Source: Bradyrhizobium genosp. L
GTDB taxonomy: Bacteria > Pseudomonadota > Alphaproteobacteria > Rhizobiales > Xanthobacteraceae
Direction: 5' to 3'
Assembly: GCF_015624485.1 (NCBI RefSeq)
Contig: NZ_CP061378.1
Span: forward strand, 4,030,001-4,094,000
DNA: 64,000 nucleotides
Made by a program: the position numbers and the translations under genes. Of the stretch, positions 1 through 8,096 are shown piece by piece. Every line of letters starts with the position of its first letter. The stretch's first letter is position 1. The notes beneath the pieces were generated by a model, which saw nothing but the letters and a program-made list of their open reading frames with translations, searched no databases and was not told the origin of the DNA.

Positions 1-711
1 GCCCTGGATCTTGTGCGGCGTGTGCTGGCCGCCCGACAGCACTGGGCTCTCCTCGGGCTCCACGGCGACGACCTTGAGCGAGGGCTTGCGGGGTTTGAGC
101 ACCTGCCCGACCCCGGTGATGGTGCCGCCGGTGCCGACACCGGCCACGAAGTAATCGATGTTGCCGGCGGTGTCGTTCCAGATCTCCTCGGCGGTGGTGC
201 GGCGATGCACTTCCGGATTGGCGAGGTTCTTGAATTGCTGCGGCATCACGGCATTCGGCGTCGTGCGCACCAGCTCCTCGGCGGTCGCGATCGAGCCCTT
301 CATGCCCTGCGCCGCAGGGGTCAGCACGATTTCGGCGCCGAGGAAGGCCAGCATCCGCCGCCGTTCGATCGACATCGATTCCGGCATCACCAGCTTCAGC
401 CGGTAGCCGCGGGAGGCCGCGACATAGGCAAGCGCGATGCCGGTATTGCCCGAGGTCGGTTCGATCAGCACGGTGTCGGCATTGATGATGCCGGCCTTCT
501 CCATCGCCGTGACCATCGCGGCGCCGATGCGGTCCTTCACGCTGGCCGCCGGATTGAAATATTCCAGCTTGGCAAGGATCGTCGCATCGACGCCGTTGGC
601 CTGCGGCAGCCTTCGCAGCCGCACGGTCGGCGTATTGCCGATCGCGTCGACGATGGAGTCAAAGACGCGTCCGCGTCCGGGTTGCACTGCACTCGTTGTC
701 GGCGCGTCCAT
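1..711 (-). CDS. cysK: Cysteine synthase (O-acetylserine sulfhydrylase), 3' part outside window
   Basis: Only the N-terminal 237 or so residues lie in the window; the gene runs off the left edge. The product makes L-cysteine from O-acetylserine and sulfide in the cytoplasm using PLP. The translated minus strand shows IGNTP near residue 28, the PLP-lysine motif NPAASVKDR, and PTSGNTG, which binds the substrate carboxylate; all are hallmarks of the CysK/CysM fold-type II family. The start at 711 is chosen because an AAGGAG ribosome site lies 6 bases upstream. It is transcribed divergently from the small zinc-ribbon gene at 986. CysK and CysM cannot be separated with certainty from this part alone. 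Confidence 0.93.
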   Translation of the reverse strand, partial: MDAPTTSAVQPGRGRVFDSIVDAIGNTPTVRLRRLPQANGVDATILAKLEYFNPAASVKDRIGAAMVTAMEKAGIINADTVLIEPTSGNTGIALAYVAASRGYRLKLVMPESMSIERRRMLAFLGAEIVLTPAAQGMKGSIATAEELVRTTPNAVMPQQFKNLANPEVHRRTTAEEIWNDTAGNIDYFVAGVGTGGTITGVGQVLKPRKPSLKVVAVEPEESPVLSGGQHTPHKIQG

Positions 712-913
712 TAGCTGCTCCTTGGGCATCGATGTTCATGGAAGATGCGATCTCCCGACATTAGACGCAGCGCGTCAAAAAGGCGCAAGCGCATAACGGA
801 GCGATCCGGCATTCGTTGCATCGCAAAATAGAACTGACACAAATAACGTCAAACCAACGCATTTGTGTTGCGACAAGGTCAAACAATTCGGGCTATAGTA
901 CTTTCGTCAGTAG

Positions 914-977
914 AGTTCAGAACGCAACTTGCTCACAACGCAGCCTGCTCAGAACGCAACCTGCTCAGAACGCAAGG
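914..977 (+). repeat. Four tandem copies of a 16-bp unit ending in a Shine-Dalgarno
   Basis: Units at 914-929, 930-945, 946-961 and 962-977 follow the consensus TGCTCAGAACGCAACC. Copies 3 and 4 differ only at the end, where the last becomes CGCAAGG and, with the next bases, forms the AAGGAGG ribosome site of the gene starting at 986. The array sits just downstream of a plausible -10 (TATAGT, 894-899), so it would lie in the 5' leader. Confidence 0.85.
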
Positions 978-985
978 AGGTCACG

Positions 986-1201
986 ATGCCAGCGCTTGCT
1001 GAAGTCCTGTCGACCATCGCGTCTAGGCCCGATCCGCGTGGCAGCGATCTGCCCACCTGCCCGGTGTGCGCCGATTCCATGATTGCCGCAGAAGCGTCTG
1101 CGTATCTTTACGACAATTTGATCAGCTATCTCTGGACCTGCGACACCTGCGGTTACGGGTTCGTCACCAAGCACTCGGTGAAGCCGATCGTGTGCAACTG
1201 A
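986..1201 (+). CDS. Small zinc-ribbon protein (71 aa)
   Basis: A 71-residue protein with two knuckles, CPVC around residues 28-31 and CDTC around 52-55, the spacing expected of a zinc ribbon. It has no signal peptide or membrane segment. The start is fixed by a strong AAGGAGG (974-980) five bases upstream. The gene has its own promoter region and a rho-independent terminator immediately downstream, so it is monocistronic. Function is unknown; a role in nucleic-acid or protein binding is only inferred from the fold. Confidence 0.8.
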   Translation: MPALAEVLSTIASRPDPRGSDLPTCPVCADSMIAAEASAYLYDNLISYLWTCDTCGYGFVTKHSVKPIVCN

Positions 1202-1210
1202 TAACAGAGC

Positions 1211-2356
1211 TCATCTCGGAGCAAGATCACCGCGCGCCCATCCGGCGCGCGTTTTCGTTTTGAAGTCCTCGAAGGTGCCGTTCGCGATCGCCTCGCGGAT
1301 GCCCTGCATCAGCTGCTGGTAATAGGCGATATTGATTTCGGACAGCAGCATTGCCCCAAGCGTTTCACCCGACCGCACCAGATGGTGCAGGTAGGCGCGT
1401 GAATTGCTGCGCGCCGCCGGCCACGGACTTTCCTCGTCGAGCGGCCGCGGATCGTCGATATGGCGGGCGTTGCGCAGATTGATCTGGCCGAACCGGGTGA
1501 ACGCCATGCCGTGGCGGCCGTTCCGGGTCGGCATCACGCAGTCGAACATGTCGACGCCGCGCGCCACCGCTTCCAGGATGTCCTCGGGCGTGCCGACGCC
1601 CATCAGGTAACGCGGCCGATCTGCCGGCAGCACCGGGGCGGTCTCCTCGATCATCGACAGCATCACCGCCTGCGGCTCGCCGACCGCAAGCCCGCCGATC
1701 GCATAACCATGAAAGCCGATTGCAGTGAGCTCCCGCGCACTGACGTGGCGCAACGCAGGAACGTCGCCGCCCTGCACGATGCCGAACAGCATATAGCCGT
1801 CTGGCGCGGTCTCGAAGGCGCGCTTGGAGCGTTCGGCCCAGCGCAGCGAGAGCTGCATCGCACGCTCGATGTCGGCACGCTCGGCCGGCAGGCGAACGCA
1901 CTCGTCCATCTGCATCGCGATGTCGGAGCCGAGCAGCCGCTGCACCTCGATCGAGCGCTCCGGCGACAGCTCGACCTTGGCGCCGTCGATATGCGAGCGG
2001 AAGGTCACCGCCTGCTCGGTCACCTTGCGCAGCTCCGACAGCGACATCACCTGGAAGCCGCCGGAATCCGTCAGCATCGGGCCTCCCCAGCCGGTGAAGC
2101 GCTGCAGCCCGCCAAGTGCTGCGATCCGCTCGGCGCCCGGCCGCAGCATCAGGTGATAGGTGTTGCCGAGCACGATGTCGGCGCCGGCGTCGCGCACTTC
2201 GCGCCAATGCATTCCCTTCATCGCGCCTGCCGTGCCGACCGGCATGAACGCCGGCGTGCGCACCACGCCATGCGGCGTGGCCAGGCGCCCGGTGCGGGCG
2301 GCGCCATCGGTGGCGAGCAGCTCGAAATGATTGGCAGGATGATCGGCGGATGTCAT
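1211..2356 (-). CDS. tgt: tRNA-guanine transglycosylase with an apparently lost zinc site
   Basis: This 381-aa enzyme exchanges guanine-34 of GUN-anticodon tRNAs for preQ1 in queuosine synthesis. Seen: TDSGGFQ with catalytic Asp97, the GGLAVGEP base-binding loop (residues 221-228), and nucleophile Asp272 in FDCVMPTR. Odd: the usual CxCxxC zinc ligands just before SRAYLHHL are absent. The segment reads EESPWPAAR (309-317), with no cysteine, while the histidine of the site remains. Start at 2356 (MTSADHP) fits the family; the open frame extends to 2464 without homology. queA, its pathway partner, lies 4.6 kb away on the same strand, with four plus-strand genes between. Confidence 0.95.
   Translation of the reverse strand: MTSADHPANHFELLATDGAARTGRLATPHGVVRTPAFMPVGTAGAMKGMHWREVRDAGADIVLGNTYHLMLRPGAERIAALGGLQRFTGWGGPMLTDSGGFQVMSLSELRKVTEQAVTFRSHIDGAKVELSPERSIEVQRLLGSDIAMQMDECVRLPAERADIERAMQLSLRWAERSKRAFETAPDGYMLFGIVQGGDVPALRHVSARELTAIGFHGYAIGGLAVGEPQAVMLSMIEETAPVLPADRPRYLMGVGTPEDILEAVARGVDMFDCVMPTRNGRHGMAFTRFGQINLRNARHIDDPRPLDEESPWPAARSNSRAYLHHLVRSGETLGAMLLSEINIAYYQQLMQGIREAIANGTFEDFKTKTRAGWARGDLAPR
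1231..1261 (+). terminator. Rho-independent terminator of the zinc-ribbon gene
   Basis: A 7-bp GC stem (CGCGCGC 1231-1237 with GCGCGCG 1245-1251) is followed by TTTTCGTTTT. It lies inside the 3' coding end of the convergent tgt gene, whose stop is only 9 bp from the stop of the zinc-ribbon gene. Confidence 0.8.
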
Positions 2357-2479
2357 GCGGCTGCTTATTGCGTGCCGCCGACGACCGATCAACCCACCGT
2401 ACCGTGGCCGGGCGCGACGGCTTCGTGAACGCAAAATATCCGCGCGTAGCCTTGTCGCCGCCACGTTCCTTCATTAAAC

Positions 2480-2500
2480 AAAACGAAACCGTATCGTTTT
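2480..2500. promoter_or_regulatory. Palindromic operator, probably for the nearby TetR protein
   Basis: Half-sites AAAACGAAAC and GTATCGTTTT flank a single central C and are complementary at 9 of 10 positions. A close copy occurs at 4646-4666. The two sites bracket the patatin-TetR gene pair, the usual arrangement for a TetR-family autoregulator. Confidence 0.7.
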
Positions 2501-2599
2501 AAGTCGAGAATAAGGCGGTGGATGTCCTGCCGTTGCTCGATCCGCGCGAAATGTGACTGGCGTCAGATGTTCTCAATTCCAGGCCACGGCGGCCCCCAG

Positions 2600-3733
2600 A
2601 TGATGGCCGCTCGCGCGATCCGGCTCGTCCTGCTCTGCGGCCTCGCGTTGACGCTGACCGCCTGCAGCTCGCTGCCGCGTACGCCCTACACCGCCGCCGA
2701 TGCCGTCGGCTCACGCGTGCTGGATCTCGACGGGTTGCGGCGCTACGCGGATGAACCCGCTTCGAAATTCCGCCTGGAGAAGGACGACCGCCGCTTCCCG
2801 TTCAAGACCTATCTCGCCCTCTCCGGCGGCGGCGCCGACGGCGCCTATGCCGTCGGCATCCTCAACGGCTGGACCGCGGCCGGCAACCGTCCGACCTTCG
2901 GGGTGGTCTCGGGCGTCTCGACCGGCGGGCTGATTGCGCCCTTTGCATTCCTCGGACCGCGCTATGACGCGACGCTGAAGGAGGTCTACACCTCCGGCAT
3001 CGCGGAAACCCTGCTGACGGATCCGAGCATCACGCGGGTGCTGTTCGGCTCCGGCCTGTTCGGCAACACGCGGCTGCGCGAGCTGGTCGCCCGCTATGTC
3101 GGGCCGGAGCTCCTGAGCGAGGTGGCGCGCGAGCATGCCAAGGGCAGAAAGCTCCTGATCGTCACCACCGATCTCGACACCCAGCGCACCGTGATCTGGG
3201 ACATGGGGCGGATTGCCGCGGTCGGCACGCCGGAGGCGTTGCAGCTGTTTCGCGACGTGATGGCGGCCTCGGCCAGCATCCCGCTGGTGTTTCCGCCGAT
3301 CATGATCGATGCAGAGGGCCAGGGCCGCCGCTTCCAGGAGATGCATGTCGATGGCGGGGTGACCGCGCCGGTCCTCACGCTGCCCGATGCGTTGCTGTTC
3401 CAGGGCCGCGCCTGGCCCGCCAACAGCCGCTTCGACATCTACATTCTGGTCAACAAGAAGCTCGAGCGAAACTTCGAGCTGGTCTCCAACTCCACGATCG
3501 ACGTCGCCTCCCGCAGCATCTCCGCGATCACCCAGGCGCAGACCCGCTCGGTGATCCTGTCGACCTACGATTTCGCCCAGCGCAACCATCTGGGCTTCCA
3601 TCTGTCCTATATCGAGCGCGACTACCCCTCGCCGGAGTCGATCGGGTTCGACACCGGCTATATGCGCGCGCTCTATCAATACGGATACGACAAGGCCGCC
3701 ACCGGCAGCGCCTGGGCCGCGACGCCCCCGTGA
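2600..3733 (+). CDS. Patatin-like phospholipase, lipoprotein
   Basis: A 377-aa patatin-family lipid acyl hydrolase predicted to be anchored in the envelope. The N-terminus has a short hydrophobic stretch and a lipobox LTAC with Cys22. Catalytic features are all present: oxyanion loop SGGGADGAY, nucleophile elbow GVSTGG (GxSxG) and the catalytic Asp in HVDGGV. Two ATGs overlap (2600 and 2603), and a further in-frame ATG lies at 2567; 2600 is chosen because it gives a compact lipoprotein signal. A TetR gene follows 93 bp downstream and a matching palindrome lies 100 bp upstream, suggesting TetR control. The substrate is unknown. Confidence 0.88.
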   Translation: MMAARAIRLVLLCGLALTLTACSSLPRTPYTAADAVGSRVLDLDGLRRYADEPASKFRLEKDDRRFPFKTYLALSGGGADGAYAVGILNGWTAAGNRPTFGVVSGVSTGGLIAPFAFLGPRYDATLKEVYTSGIAETLLTDPSITRVLFGSGLFGNTRLRELVARYVGPELLSEVAREHAKGRKLLIVTTDLDTQRTVIWDMGRIAAVGTPEALQLFRDVMAASASIPLVFPPIMIDAEGQGRRFQEMHVDGGVTAPVLTLPDALLFQGRAWPANSRFDIYILVNKKLERNFELVSNSTIDVASRSISAITQAQTRSVILSTYDFAQRNHLGFHLSYIERDYPSPESIGFDTGYMRALYQYGYDKAATGSAWAATPP

Positions 3734-3826
3734 GCGGAACGGCGCAGATCGCGGCCCGATTCGACGAATCCGTGATGAGCGGGGTATAGACCAAACAGAC
3801 CCGTCCAACGGGCAAAACGAGAAACG

Positions 3827-4582
3827 ATGGGCATGGAATTGACCGCAACCAGGGGCAAGGCAGGCAAACGCGGCGAGGCGAAGTCGCGCGGCGGCCGGCC
3901 GACCCGGGACGCCGCGATCGAGCGCGACCAGCGGCTGATCGAGGTCGCCACCCGCCTGTTCCTGGAGCGCGGCTTCGACGCCACCTCGATCGACGCACTG
4001 GCCGAGGCCGCGCGCGTCAGCAAGCCCACCGTCTATGCCCAATACGGCGACAAGCGCGGCCTGTTCACCGCGGTGCTGCGGCGTGAGATCGCGCGCTGGC
4101 TCGCCCCGCTCGCCGCGGCGGCCGGCGAAATGCGGGTCGATGGTCGATCGGACCGTTCGGTCGAGGAGCGCCTGATCGACCTTGGGCGCCAGCTGCTGAC
4201 GCTGAACTGCAGTGCGGACTCGATCGCCTTCAGCCGGATACTGACCGCGCAGGCGATCAACTTCCCCGAGATCGCCAAGCTCGCGGTCGACGAAGGCTGG
4301 TCGAAGGCGGTCTCCACCACGGCCGAGTTCTTCGACCATCTGGTCGATGGCGGCGGCCTCGCACTCGAGGACACCACGATCGCGGCCGAGACCTTTCTCA
4401 ACATGGTGGTCGGCCACACCCACCGGATGGCGACGTTCGGCATGCCGATCGACCTGAAAGCCGCCGAGAAACGCATGGAAGTCTCGATCCGGCTGTTTCT
4501 CGCCGGCGCCCTCGGACCGCCGGATCGCGCCGGCACCGGCGCCTCATCCAAAACCGTCCCGCGCCGCCGGCCGGCGCGCTGA
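3827..4582 (+). CDS. TetR/AcrR-family transcriptional regulator
   Basis: A 251-aa one-component repressor-type regulator. The N-terminal helix-turn-helix spans about residues 30-80 and includes ATRLFLERGFDATSIDALA and SKPTVYAQYGDKRGLF, diagnostic of TetR. The C-terminal ligand domain carries an AefR-like region. A basic 25-residue extension (GKAGKRGEAKSRGGRPTR) precedes the HTH. The start could be 3827 or 3833; the Shine-Dalgarno is weak. It lies 93 bp after the patatin gene and 64 bp before an operator-like palindrome that resembles the one upstream of patatin, so it probably controls patatin, itself and the PepSY gene. The ligand cannot be inferred. Confidence 0.9.
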   Translation: MGMELTATRGKAGKRGEAKSRGGRPTRDAAIERDQRLIEVATRLFLERGFDATSIDALAEAARVSKPTVYAQYGDKRGLFTAVLRREIARWLAPLAAAAGEMRVDGRSDRSVEERLIDLGRQLLTLNCSADSIAFSRILTAQAINFPEIAKLAVDEGWSKAVSTTAEFFDHLVDGGGLALEDTTIAAETFLNMVVGHTHRMATFGMPIDLKAAEKRMEVSIRLFLAGALGPPDRAGTGASSKTVPRRRPAR

Positions 4583-4634
4583 CAGTCCTCACGACATCGT
4601 CAGGGTTCCCGCGTCGACAGCGGCAATTCGATGC

Positions 4635-4666
4635 TTGACCCTAACAAAACGATACCGTATGGTTTC
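4635..4666 (+). promoter_or_regulatory. Promoter overlapped by a TetR-type palindrome
   Basis: TTGACC (4635-4640), a 17-bp spacer and TATGGT (4658-4663) make a plausible promoter. The -10 is buried in an imperfect palindrome at 4646-4666 with half-sites AAAACGATAC and GTATGGTTTC around a central C. This matches the 2480-2500 site at most positions, so a bound repressor would block RNA polymerase. Confidence 0.65.
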
Positions 4667-4838
4667 ATTATAAGCGACGCGGATCCACTGCAACCGAGTC
4701 CCCCAAGGATTCGCGTCACCTTATAAACTTCGATCGTCGCAGCGGAGCGGCCGCCATGCTCCGTCTGAACGTTCGGCGGCCGACCTGAGACCAATAAAGG
4801 TCGGCCGCGCTCTCTCGATTTTGCGCGGCCGAGGCCAT

Positions 4839-5498
4839 ATGAAGTCGACACGCGAAGCACCGGGTTCGATGATGACGACAGCACCACTGCGCAGGTTCAA
4901 GCACTGGGCATTCGGAACGCGGCTACTCGCAATCGCGCTGCTCGGCCTGCCGCTCGCCTCCCCGGCGCATGCGATCGCGCGCTCCGGAGCCGCGACGACC
5001 CCCTCGGACAACACCGCTGACGACGCCCCGGACTTTGATCCCGCCGCGGTTCAGCGCGAGCTCGACAGTTTTCGGGTAGCGCCGGTCAGTCTGAGCCGGG
5101 CGATGGCCATCGCCGAGGCACGAAATGCCGGTTCGACCACCGCTGATGTCAGCTTCGAAGGCAAATCCGACCCCGCCTTCTATCGGGTCAAGACCGTCGC
5201 CAACGGCCGCATGTGGGAATACACCGTCAGCGCCGTGAATGGTGAATTGATCGGCGACGGGACGGTCTCCCTCCTGGAGACCTTGGGCGCCGAAGACCGC
5301 GGCAACCTCGCCGTATTGCGGACGCTTCGGCAGCGTCTGTCCGATGCCGTGCGTGTCGCCGAACGCACCACGTCGGGAAAGGCGATCAGCGGCGGATTGA
5401 CCCGCGAGAGCGGCAAGCTCAATTTCGTGATCGTCGTGGTCGCGGGCAGCGATCTGAAACAGGTGATCCTCGAGCCGCCCGGCGCGCGTCTTCGGTAG
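4839..5498 (+). CDS. Exported PepSY-domain-like protein
   Basis: A 219-aa secreted protein. Residues 1 to about 44 form a long signal peptide with a hydrophobic core (LLAIALLGLPLA) ending in a SPAHA-type cleavage site. The mature part contains a segment (VSLSRAMAIAEARNAGSTTADVSFEG through FYRVKTVANGRMWEYTVSAVNGELIG) that follows the PepSY pattern: helix, then paired strands ending in xVDxxTGxV-like sequence. PepSY proteins often act as inhibitors of exported peptidases or bind small ligands. The start at 4839 follows GAGG; a TTG at 4821 is also open. It lies 170 bp downstream of the TetR-type promoter site. Confidence 0.7.
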   Translation: MKSTREAPGSMMTTAPLRRFKHWAFGTRLLAIALLGLPLASPAHAIARSGAATTPSDNTADDAPDFDPAAVQRELDSFRVAPVSLSRAMAIAEARNAGSTTADVSFEGKSDPAFYRVKTVANGRMWEYTVSAVNGELIGDGTVSLLETLGAEDRGNLAVLRTLRQRLSDAVRVAERTTSGKAISGGLTRESGKLNFVIVVVAGSDLKQVILEPPGARLR

Positions 5499-5535
5499 CG
5501 CGATCCATCCCTGCCGAGATTTCGCCTGAAAGCCG

Positions 5536-5564
5536 TTGACGGGGGCGAAACTCTCGCCCATAAG
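5536..5564 (+). promoter_or_regulatory. Promoter of the asd leader transcript
   Basis: TTGACG (5536-5541) and CATAAG (5559-5564) are separated by 17 bp. Transcription would start at about 5571-5573, on or next to the leader-peptide ATG, giving a leaderless mRNA start. Confidence 0.6.
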
Positions 5565-5572
5565 TCCGCGCC

Positions 5573-5644
5573 ATGATCACCTCGACCAAACGCACGACCA
5601 AAACCACCAAGCCCTCCGGGGCCTCGGGAGGCGTGCGCGCGTAG
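5573..5644 (+). CDS. Threonine/lysine-rich leader peptide of asd (23 aa)
   Basis: A 23-codon open frame with the run TSTKRTTKTTK near its N-terminus: six Thr and four Lys in residues 3-13. It ends at TAG (5642-5644), 27 bp before a strong terminator hairpin, and asd follows at 5738. Aspartate semialdehyde is the branch-point precursor of Thr and Lys, so the codon content matches the pathway. The predicted transcript start coincides with the ATG, as known for the rhizobial trp leader. The role as an attenuator sensor is inferred from this architecture. Confidence 0.65.
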   Translation: MITSTKRTTKTTKPSGASGGVRA

Positions 5645-5704
5645 TCGGTCGAACCGCATCATCTCTACCCGAAGCCCCGCCTGATCAAGGTCCGGGGCTT
5701 TTTT
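5613..5704 (+). terminator. Transcription attenuator (alternative hairpins) before asd
   Basis: The terminator stem AAGCCCCG (5672-5679) pairs with CGGGGCTT (5693-5700) and runs into six T residues. CGGGGC (5617-5622), inside the leader frame just after the Thr codons, can instead pair with GCCCCG (5674-5679), forming an antiterminator. An upstream hairpin CCTCC (5613-5617) with GGAGG (5627-5631) would hide that segment. A ribosome stalled at the Thr codons would open this hairpin and favour readthrough, while one reaching the stop codon would favour termination. Confidence 0.65.
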
Positions 5705-5737
5705 GTTGTCTGCACCACATCTCATAAGGAGGACAAA

Positions 5738-6763
5738 GTGAGTAACGATCCCGTCGTCGCGATTGTCGGCGTCACCGGTGCCGTCGGCGCCGAGTTCATC
5801 GCCACCATGGACAAGCGCGGCTTCCGCGTCGGCAAGCTGAAGGCGCTGGCGAGCGCCCGCTCGGCCGGCAAGACCATCGATTTCCGCGGCAAGCAGGTGG
5901 TGATCGAGGAGCTCACCGAGCGCGCTTTCGAGGGCGTCGACATCGCGCTGTTCTCCGCCGGCAGCGGCATCTCGAAGAAGTTCGCGCCGCTTGCGGTGAA
6001 GTCGGGCGCCGTCGTGGTCGACAATTCCTCGGCGTTCCGGATGGATCCGAACGTGCCGCTGGTCATCCCGGAGGTCAACGCGGACCGCATCCGCGACCAC
6101 AAGGGCATCATCGCCAACCCGAACTGCGCCGCCATCACAGCGCTGGTGCCGCTGTGGCCGATCCACCAGCGGAACCGCATCAAGCGCGTGATCATCTCGA
6201 CCTACCAGGCCGCCAGCGGCGCCGGAGCTGCCGCGATGGACGAGCTCGTCGAATCGACCCGCGCCCATCTCAACGGACAAGTGTTCACGCCGAAGGTGAT
6301 GCCGCATCCCTACGCCTTCAACCTGTTCAACCACAACACATCGATCGATCCCGAGACCGGCTACAACGACGAGGAGACCAAGGTCATCAAGGAGACCCAC
6401 AAGATCTTCGAGGACGACAGGATCGCGGTCGGCGTCACCTGCGTGCGGGTGCCGGTGTTGCGCGCGCATTCCGAGGCGATCACGTTCGAATGCGAGAAGC
6501 CGATCACCGAGGATCAAGTGCGCGCGATCATGGCGCAGGCGCCTGGTGTCAAGGTGATCGACGATCGCGCCAGGAACTACTTCCCGATGCCGATCGACGC
6601 CTCCGGCCAGGACGACGTGCTGGTCGGCCGCATCCGCAAGGATCTCAGCGACCCCTCGGGACATTCGATCTCGATGTTCGTGGCGGCCGATCAGTTGCTC
6701 AAGGGCGCCGCATTGAACGCGGTGCAGATCGCCGAGCTCTTGCCCGAACACGCGATGGCGTGA
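5738..6763 (+). CDS. asd: Aspartate-semialdehyde dehydrogenase
   Basis: This 341-aa cytoplasmic enzyme reduces aspartyl-4-phosphate to aspartate semialdehyde with NADPH, the step leading to lysine, diaminopimelate, threonine and methionine. Seen: N-terminal Rossmann motif GVTGAVG (residues 11-17), DNSSAFR, and the catalytic thiol Cys130 in NPNCAAIT. Length is normal for the family. The start is a GTG at 5738 with a perfect AAGGAGG (5726-5732) five bases upstream. It is probably controlled by the Thr-rich leader and terminator immediately upstream. No other amino-acid gene is adjacent, so it appears to be transcribed alone. Confidence 0.97.
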   Translation: MSNDPVVAIVGVTGAVGAEFIATMDKRGFRVGKLKALASARSAGKTIDFRGKQVVIEELTERAFEGVDIALFSAGSGISKKFAPLAVKSGAVVVDNSSAFRMDPNVPLVIPEVNADRIRDHKGIIANPNCAAITALVPLWPIHQRNRIKRVIISTYQAASGAGAAAMDELVESTRAHLNGQVFTPKVMPHPYAFNLFNHNTSIDPETGYNDEETKVIKETHKIFEDDRIAVGVTCVRVPVLRAHSEAITFECEKPITEDQVRAIMAQAPGVKVIDDRARNYFPMPIDASGQDDVLVGRIRKDLSDPSGHSISMFVAADQLLKGAALNAVQIAELLPEHAMA

Positions 6764-6790
6764 GGCGGTAGCGGCGCGGCAATGCCAAAC

Positions 6791-6896
6791 CCGTCATCCT
6801 GAGGAGCGCGGCGCGCGCGTCTCGAAGGATGCACGGCCCCCACTGGTGGCCGTCGACCCTTCGAGGCTCGCTCCGCTCGCACCTCAGGGTGACGGT
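6791..6896. repeat. Palindromic intergenic repeat (CATCCTGAGG family)
   Basis: GTCATCCTGAGG (6793-6804) is complementary, with one mismatch, to CCTCAGGGTGAC (6882-6893). Inner arms around CTCGAAGGATG and CCCTTCGAG add a second stem, giving a long cruciform. It lies between the convergent asd and queA genes. Confidence 0.8.
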
Positions 6897-6912
6897 GATG
6901 GATTGTCGAATC

Positions 6913-6999
6913 GTAGGGTGGGCAAAGCGCAAGCGTGCCCACTATCACAAGCACACCGAGGATGGTGGGCACGGCGCCATGCGCCTTTGCCCATCCTAC
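6913..6999. repeat. Palindromic repeat (GTAGGGTGGGCAAAGCG family) abutting queA stop
   Basis: GTAGGGTGGGCAAAGCGC (6913-6930) faces its near-complement at 6981-6999. Inner arms GTGCCCAC and GTGGGCAC also pair. Its right end covers the TAG stop codon of queA (6996-6998), so the element has inserted at, or supplied, the end of the gene. Confidence 0.75.
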
Positions 7000-8087
7000 A
7001 AATCTGCGCGTGCCTCATGCGCCCTGAACAGCAAACACGCATCGCCATACGAATAGAACCGGTAGCCGTCCCGGATCGCGTGCGCGTAGGCCTTCTGCAT
7101 CGTCTCCAGTCCGGAGAACGCCGAGACCAGCATGAACAATGTCGAGCGCGGCAGATGGAAATTGGTCAGCAGGATGTCCACCGCGCGGAAGCGATAGCCG
7201 GGCATGATGAAGATCGAGGTCTCGGCCGCAAACGGCTGGACGGTGCCGTCGGGCGTCGTGGCACTCTCGAGCAGTCGCATCGACGTCGTGCCGATCGCGA
7301 CGATACGGCCGCCCTTGGCGCGCGCGGCATTGAGCGCGGAGGCGGTCTCGGCGGTGATGCAGCCCCATTCGGCGTGCATCTTGTGCTCCGCGGTCTCCTC
7401 GACCTTCACGGGGAGGAACGTCCCTGCCCCGACATGCAGCGTCAGGCGATGCAGCCCGACGCCACGGCTATTCAGCGCCGCCTCTAGCGCCGGCGTGAAA
7501 TGCAGCCCCGCCGTCGGTGCTGCGACCGCGCCTTCGTTGGCCGCGAACATGGTCTGGTAGTCGCTCGCATCCTGATCGTCGGGCGTGCGCCTCGAGGCGA
7601 TGTAGGGCGGCAGCGGCGTGATGCCGACCTCGGCGATGGCCTGGTCGAGCGCGGGGCCGTGGAACGAGAATGACAGCGTCACCTCACCCTCCTGCCCCTT
7701 CGCCTCGACTGATGCGTCGAGATGGCCGAGCAGGCAGACCCTGCCCTCATTGCCAAACCGGATGCTGTCGCCTTCGGAGAGTTTCTTCGCCGGCTTCACC
7801 AGCGCCTGCCAGCGCGAGCCGTCGAGCCGCTTGATCAAGGTCGCCTCGATCTTCGGCTCGGTCTCGCGGCCGATGCGGCGACCTTTGAGCTGTGCTGCGA
7901 TCACCTTGGTGTCGTTGACGACGATCTGATCGCCCGCCTCGAGCCAGCGCGGCAGGTCGGCGATGGTGGCATCGCGCAGCACGCCGTCGGGATGCACCAC
8001 CAGGAGCCGTGCGGAATCGCGCGGGCTCGCGGGCCGCAACGCGATCCGTTCAGGAGGGAGCTCGAAGTCGAAGAGATCGGTGCGCAT
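6996..8087 (-). CDS. queA: S-adenosylmethionine:tRNA ribosyltransferase-isomerase
   Basis: This 363-aa enzyme transfers and isomerises the ribosyl group of SAM onto preQ1-tRNA, giving epoxyqueuosine, the step after Tgt. The family signature is clear: an N-terminal [17 protein letters not shown], then [24 protein letters not shown] and [28 protein letters not shown]. Length is typical. It is the last gene of a minus-strand run coaD, two cyclophilins and a TonB-like gene; a palindromic repeat separates it from the upstream cyclophilin, and another repeat overlaps its stop codon. Confidence 0.97.
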   Translation of the reverse strand: MRTDLFDFELPPERIALRPASPRDSARLLVVHPDGVLRDATIADLPRWLEAGDQIVVNDTKVIAAQLKGRRIGRETEPKIEATLIKRLDGSRWQALVKPAKKLSEGDSIRFGNEGRVCLLGHLDASVEAKGQEGEVTLSFSFHGPALDQAIAEVGITPLPPYIASRRTPDDQDASDYQTMFAANEGAVAAPTAGLHFTPALEAALNSRGVGLHRLTLHVGAGTFLPVKVEETAEHKMHAEWGCITAETASALNAARAKGGRIVAIGTTSMRLLESATTPDGTVQPFAAETSIFIMPGYRFRAVDILLTNFHLPRSTLFMLVSAFSGLETMQKAYAHAIRDGYRFYSYGDACLLFRAHEARADL

Positions 8088-8096
8088 GATTGGTTG

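Noticed and set aside
914..977. Tandem repeats considered as a CRISPR array
   Set aside because: The units are 16 bp and directly adjacent, with no spacers, and no cas gene is near.
2711..4423. A 570-aa minus-strand frame over patatin and tetR
   Set aside because: Antisense to two genes with clear motifs.
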